Of a stretch of 64,000 nt of DNA, positions 61,869 to 64,000 are shown piece by piece; the stretch's first letter is position 1, and every line of letters starts with the position of its first letter. Position numbers and translations under genes: made by a program. The notes below the pieces were generated by a model, which saw only the letters and a list, made by a program, of their open reading frames with translations, ran no database searches and had not been told where the DNA came from. This stretch comes from Bacillus sp. CH30_1T (GTDB lineage Bacteria; Bacillota; Bacilli; Bacillales; Bacillaceae_B): positions 62,001 to 126,000 of the forward strand of contig NZ_VTUY01000008.1 in NCBI RefSeq assembly GCF_008364765.1, in the 5' to 3' direction.

Positions 61869-63050
61869 ATGAAAGAAGAGAAGCGTTTTGAAACAAGGGT
61901 GATTCATGAGGGGTATGCATCATCTCAGCACTTTGATAGTTTAGCGCCGCCTTTATATCAAACTTCTACTTATACCTTTGCAAATGCGAAACAAGGGGAA
62001 AATCGATTTGCCGGTGAAGAGGAAGGATATATATATTCAAGACTGGGTAACCCGACAGTATCGATTCTGGAAGACAGAATGGCATCATTGGAAGGCGGCG
62101 GGGCTGCCCTTGCCTTTGGTTCCGGTATGGCAGCTGTGTCCGCCGTATTATTCTCCTTAACCAAATCAGGAGATCATATCCTATGCTCTCAAGGCGTCTA
62201 TGGCTGTACGTTCGGTTTACTTCAGTTACTCCAAGAGAAATTCTCCATTCAACATGATTTCTCTGCCATGAGTACAGAAGAAGAAATCCGGGAGAAAATC
62301 ACAGAGCATACGAGCTGTATATATGTAGAAACACCAATCAATCCGACCATGCAATTAATTGATCTTGAGCTTGTCGTGAAGGTCGCCCGTGAAAAAGGGA
62401 TTCCTGTAGTGGTTGATAATACATTCTGTTCTCCTTATTTACAACGACCGTTGGAACTGGGATGCGATATTGTCATTCACAGTGCGACGAAGTACATCGG
62501 TGGTCATGGAGATGTGGTCGCGGGGCTGGTTGTGGGATCACAGGAGAAGATGGCAGAAATTCGCATGACGACTCAGAAGGATATAGGAGGAATCATTTCT
62601 CCTTTTGACGCATGGTTATTATTGCGTGGGTTAAAAACGTTGGCTGTGCGAATGGACCGTCACTGTGAAAGTGCAGAGAAGATTGCACGTCTGTTAGCCG
62701 AACACCCTGCGGTAGAAACCGTCATCTACCCTGGACATTCCAACCATCCTCAACATGAGGTCATGAAGAAACAAATGAAGAAAGCCGGAGGAATGATATC
62801 CTTTACTATAAAAGGATCGAAGGAAGAGGCCCAGAAGCTGATGGATGATCTGGAGATGATCAAGATTGCCGTGAGTCTGGGGGATGCAGAAACATTAATC
62901 CAGCATCCGGCTACCATGACTCATGCAGTCGTACCTGAAGAGTCAAGAAAAAACATGGGAATCAGTGACACGCTCCTAAGACTTTCGGTAGGATTGGAAG
63001 CGTCGGAGGATATTTGGGATGATTTAGCTCAAGCGTTGAATAAGGCATAA
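61869..63050 (+). CDS. Methionine gamma-lyase-like Cys/Met metabolism PLP enzyme
   Basis: A 393-residue fold-type I enzyme of the cystathionine synthase/lyase family. The PLP Lys208 is in IHSATKYIGGHGD, and Tyr111-Gly-Cys113 (GVYGCTFG) carries the Cys that characterises methionine gamma-lyases (Cys116 in the Pseudomonas enzyme). Expected to split methionine into methanethiol, 2-oxobutyrate and ammonia; cystathionine activity cannot be excluded. GGGAGG precedes the ATG. Preceded by a candidate cre and followed by a terminator. Confidence 0.85.
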   Translation: MKEEKRFETRVIHEGYASSQHFDSLAPPLYQTSTYTFANAKQGENRFAGEEEGYIYSRLGNPTVSILEDRMASLEGGGAALAFGSGMAAVSAVLFSLTKSGDHILCSQGVYGCTFGLLQLLQEKFSIQHDFSAMSTEEEIREKITEHTSCIYVETPINPTMQLIDLELVVKVAREKGIPVVVDNTFCSPYLQRPLELGCDIVIHSATKYIGGHGDVVAGLVVGSQEKMAEIRMTTQKDIGGIISPFDAWLLLRGLKTLAVRMDRHCESAEKIARLLAEHPAVETVIYPGHSNHPQHEVMKKQMKKAGGMISFTIKGSKEEAQKLMDDLEMIKIAVSLGDAETLIQHPATMTHAVVPEESRKNMGISDTLLRLSVGLEASEDIWDDLAQALNKA

Positions 63051-63055
63051 GTAAA

Positions 63056-63095
63056 AAGGAAGGAACCCGGGCTGGCTGGTTCCTTCCCTTTTAGT
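63056..63095 (+). terminator. Terminator of the lyase gene
   Basis: GGAAGGAACC pairs with GGTTCCTTCC, followed by CTTTT. Confidence 0.8.
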
Positions 63096-63137
63096 GATGT
63101 GTTGTAATCGTGATTAGTGAGCAGCTGGTTCACAATT

Positions 63138-63221
63138 TGGCGCAACAAACGCTGAAAGTGGCACAACAACCGGCCAAAGTGGCACAACAACCGGGCAAAG
63201 TGGCACAACACCCCCTCGAAT
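63138..63221. repeat. Intergenic array, 4 units of 21 bp
   Basis: Units start at 63138, 63159, 63180 and 63201; the consensus is TGGCACAACAACCGGCCAAA-G, units 2 and 3 being nearly identical. The minus-strand open frame across it yields a heptad of LLCHFGR type, but it has no gene signals. It lies between convergent terminators. Confidence 0.85.
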
Positions 63222-63237
63222 TGGACCATCCCCATCC

Positions 63238-63273
63238 AAAAAAATAAGACAGACCCTGTCGGCAAGGTCTGTC
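63238..63273 (-). terminator. Terminator of ytsP
   Basis: GACAGACC and GGTCTGTC pair; read on the minus strand a T-run follows. Confidence 0.85.
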
Positions 63274-63283
63274 AGAATGGATT

Positions 63284-63769
63284 TTAAAGGTGGCGCATTA
63301 GCTCTTCCACAAAAATCTCCAAGTACTTCTGGTCCTCTTCATCAAATCTGGCTTTTTCCGGACTATCTATATCCAGTACGCCGATCAGTTTTCCCTCTTT
63401 CACAAGGGGAACGACGATTTCTGATTGAGAGGCTGCATCACATGCGATATGCCCGGGGAATTGATGAACATCATCAATCAAAAGTGTTTTTTGTTCACTT
63501 GCAGATGTACCGCAAACGCCTCGGCCCAATGGGATCCTTACGCATGCAGGCAGTCCCTGGAATGGTCCTAACACCAGTTGATTGCTTTCTTCTTCATATA
63601 AATAGAATCCTACCCAGTTAATACGGTCCATAAATTGATTTAAGAGGGCAGAAGCATTGCTTAAATTAGCAATTCGATTCGGTTCGCCTTCTAATAAAGC
63701 TTTCAGTTGTTTCGTAACAAGACCAAAGCCCTGTTCCTTTGTACCTTGATATTTTTCTGCTTTAAACAC
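63284..63769 (-). CDS. ytsP: Free methionine-(R)-sulfoxide reductase, GAF type (YtsP)
   Basis: A 161-residue GAF-fold enzyme reducing free methionine-R-sulfoxide with thiols. The three redox Cys are at about 76 (LPACVRIP), 86 (GRGVCGTSA) and 110 (HIACDAAS), all conserved in the fRMsr family, and the C-terminal GVLDIDSPEKARFDEEDQKYLE is typical. I start at GTG 63769, six nt after GGGGGAG; TTG codons just upstream are alternatives. In B. subtilis it neighbours dgcP (ytrP) as here. Confidence 0.92.
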   Translation of the reverse strand: MFKAEKYQGTKEQGFGLVTKQLKALLEGEPNRIANLSNASALLNQFMDRINWVGFYLYEEESNQLVLGPFQGLPACVRIPLGRGVCGTSASEQKTLLIDDVHQFPGHIACDAASQSEIVVPLVKEGKLIGVLDIDSPEKARFDEEDQKYLEIFVEELMRHL

Positions 63770-63784
63770 CAACAGCTCCCCCAA

Positions 63785-64000
63785 TTCTACAAAATGTGCG
63801 CTATTTCATGTCCGTTTGTTCCCTCAAGCCCACTATACAACAAATCCTGTCGAGAAATACTTAAAGGAAATCCACATGAAAACACGAATTATTTGAGTAA
63901 ACAAACTATAATAGAAACATCTATTGAACCATTTTTAGCATAATTCATCGAAACCTTCAATGATTTAGATTTTTTCATCAAAAGATTTTTAATATATTGA
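63785..64000. other. Window end upstream of ytsP, no gene seen
   Basis: AT-rich sequence. It should hold the minus-strand ytsP promoter. A TATAAT on the plus strand near 63908 may belong to a gene beyond the window. Confidence 0.5.

Noticed and set aside
63029..63265. Minus-strand open frame with LLCHFGR-like heptads
   Set aside because: It arises from a 21-bp DNA array, overlaps two terminators and lacks a start signal.

Overview
The window is chromosomal DNA from a low-to-mid GC Firmicute of the family Bacillaceae. The evidence is strong AGGAGG-type ribosome binding sites, frequent GTG/TTG starts, sigma-A promoters of the TTGACA-17-TATAAT kind, T-box leaders, sigma-B and sigma-H promoter shapes, and a gene order that follows the leuS-to-rpsD 'yt' region of Bacillus subtilis almost gene for gene. 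A Bacillus sensu lato or Rossellomorea-like species fits; the sequence alone does not settle the species. There is no prophage, insertion sequence, tRNA, rRNA or CRISPR array. Most of the window is core chromosome.

Layout. 1-9.3 kb: a 3-hydroxybutyrate dehydrogenase, T-box-controlled leuS, a rhodanese, Cse60, a HI0933-type flavoprotein, the YtgP lipid II flippase, and a pseudouridine synthase. 9.4-25 kb: tandem structured repeats, YtzE, then PepV-Dat, a cysteine synthase paralogue, RNA 2',3'-cyclic phosphodiesterase, a NERD-like protein, a diacylglycerol-kinase-family protein, pullulanase AmyX, YtmP, YtzH, TrmB, lactonase YtnP, YtzB, aminopeptidase YtoP, a DUF84 NTPase and an odd Arg/Asp/Cys protein. 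25-31 kb: a di/tripeptide transporter, YtoQ, a lipoprotein, an orphan PTS IIC protein and YtpP-YtpQ-YtpR. 31-38 kb: the soluble DNA translocase SftA, a nicotinate phosphoribosyltransferase with an unknown partner, and MurC. 38-48.5 kb: AmpS, the general-stress operon ytxGH(J), a second sigma-B gene, a long FtsA-like protein, AroA (chorismate mutase-DAHP synthase), CcpA and the sodium-type stator MotPS. 48.6-64 kb: divergent acuABC/acsA, a class A penicillin-binding protein, T-box-controlled tyrS, autoregulated rpsD, a diguanylate cyclase (DgcP), a methionine gamma-lyase-like enzyme and the YtsP free-methionine sulfoxide reductase.

Functional themes. Acetate metabolism and carbon control are adjacent: CcpA is encoded here and candidate cre boxes lie before ccpA, between acuABC and acsA, and before the methionine gamma-lyase gene. 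Envelope synthesis is represented by YtgP, MurC, the PBP and D-alanine aminotransferase. Aminoacyl-tRNA synthetase supply is sensed by two T-boxes with visible Leu (CTC) and Tyr (TAC) specifiers.

The least explained content is non-coding. Two families of structured intergenic repeats (a ~125-nt tandem pair and a ~175-235-nt dispersed triplet) show compensatory base changes between copies, a pair of long-armed GGGACGGACC hairpins follows leuS, and seven intergenic arrays have regular 20-, 21- or 25-bp periods. The most unusual proteins are the FtsA-like ATPase with five gap-free C-terminal repeats and a small Arg/Asp-rich protein built on an internal duplication with nine cysteines.
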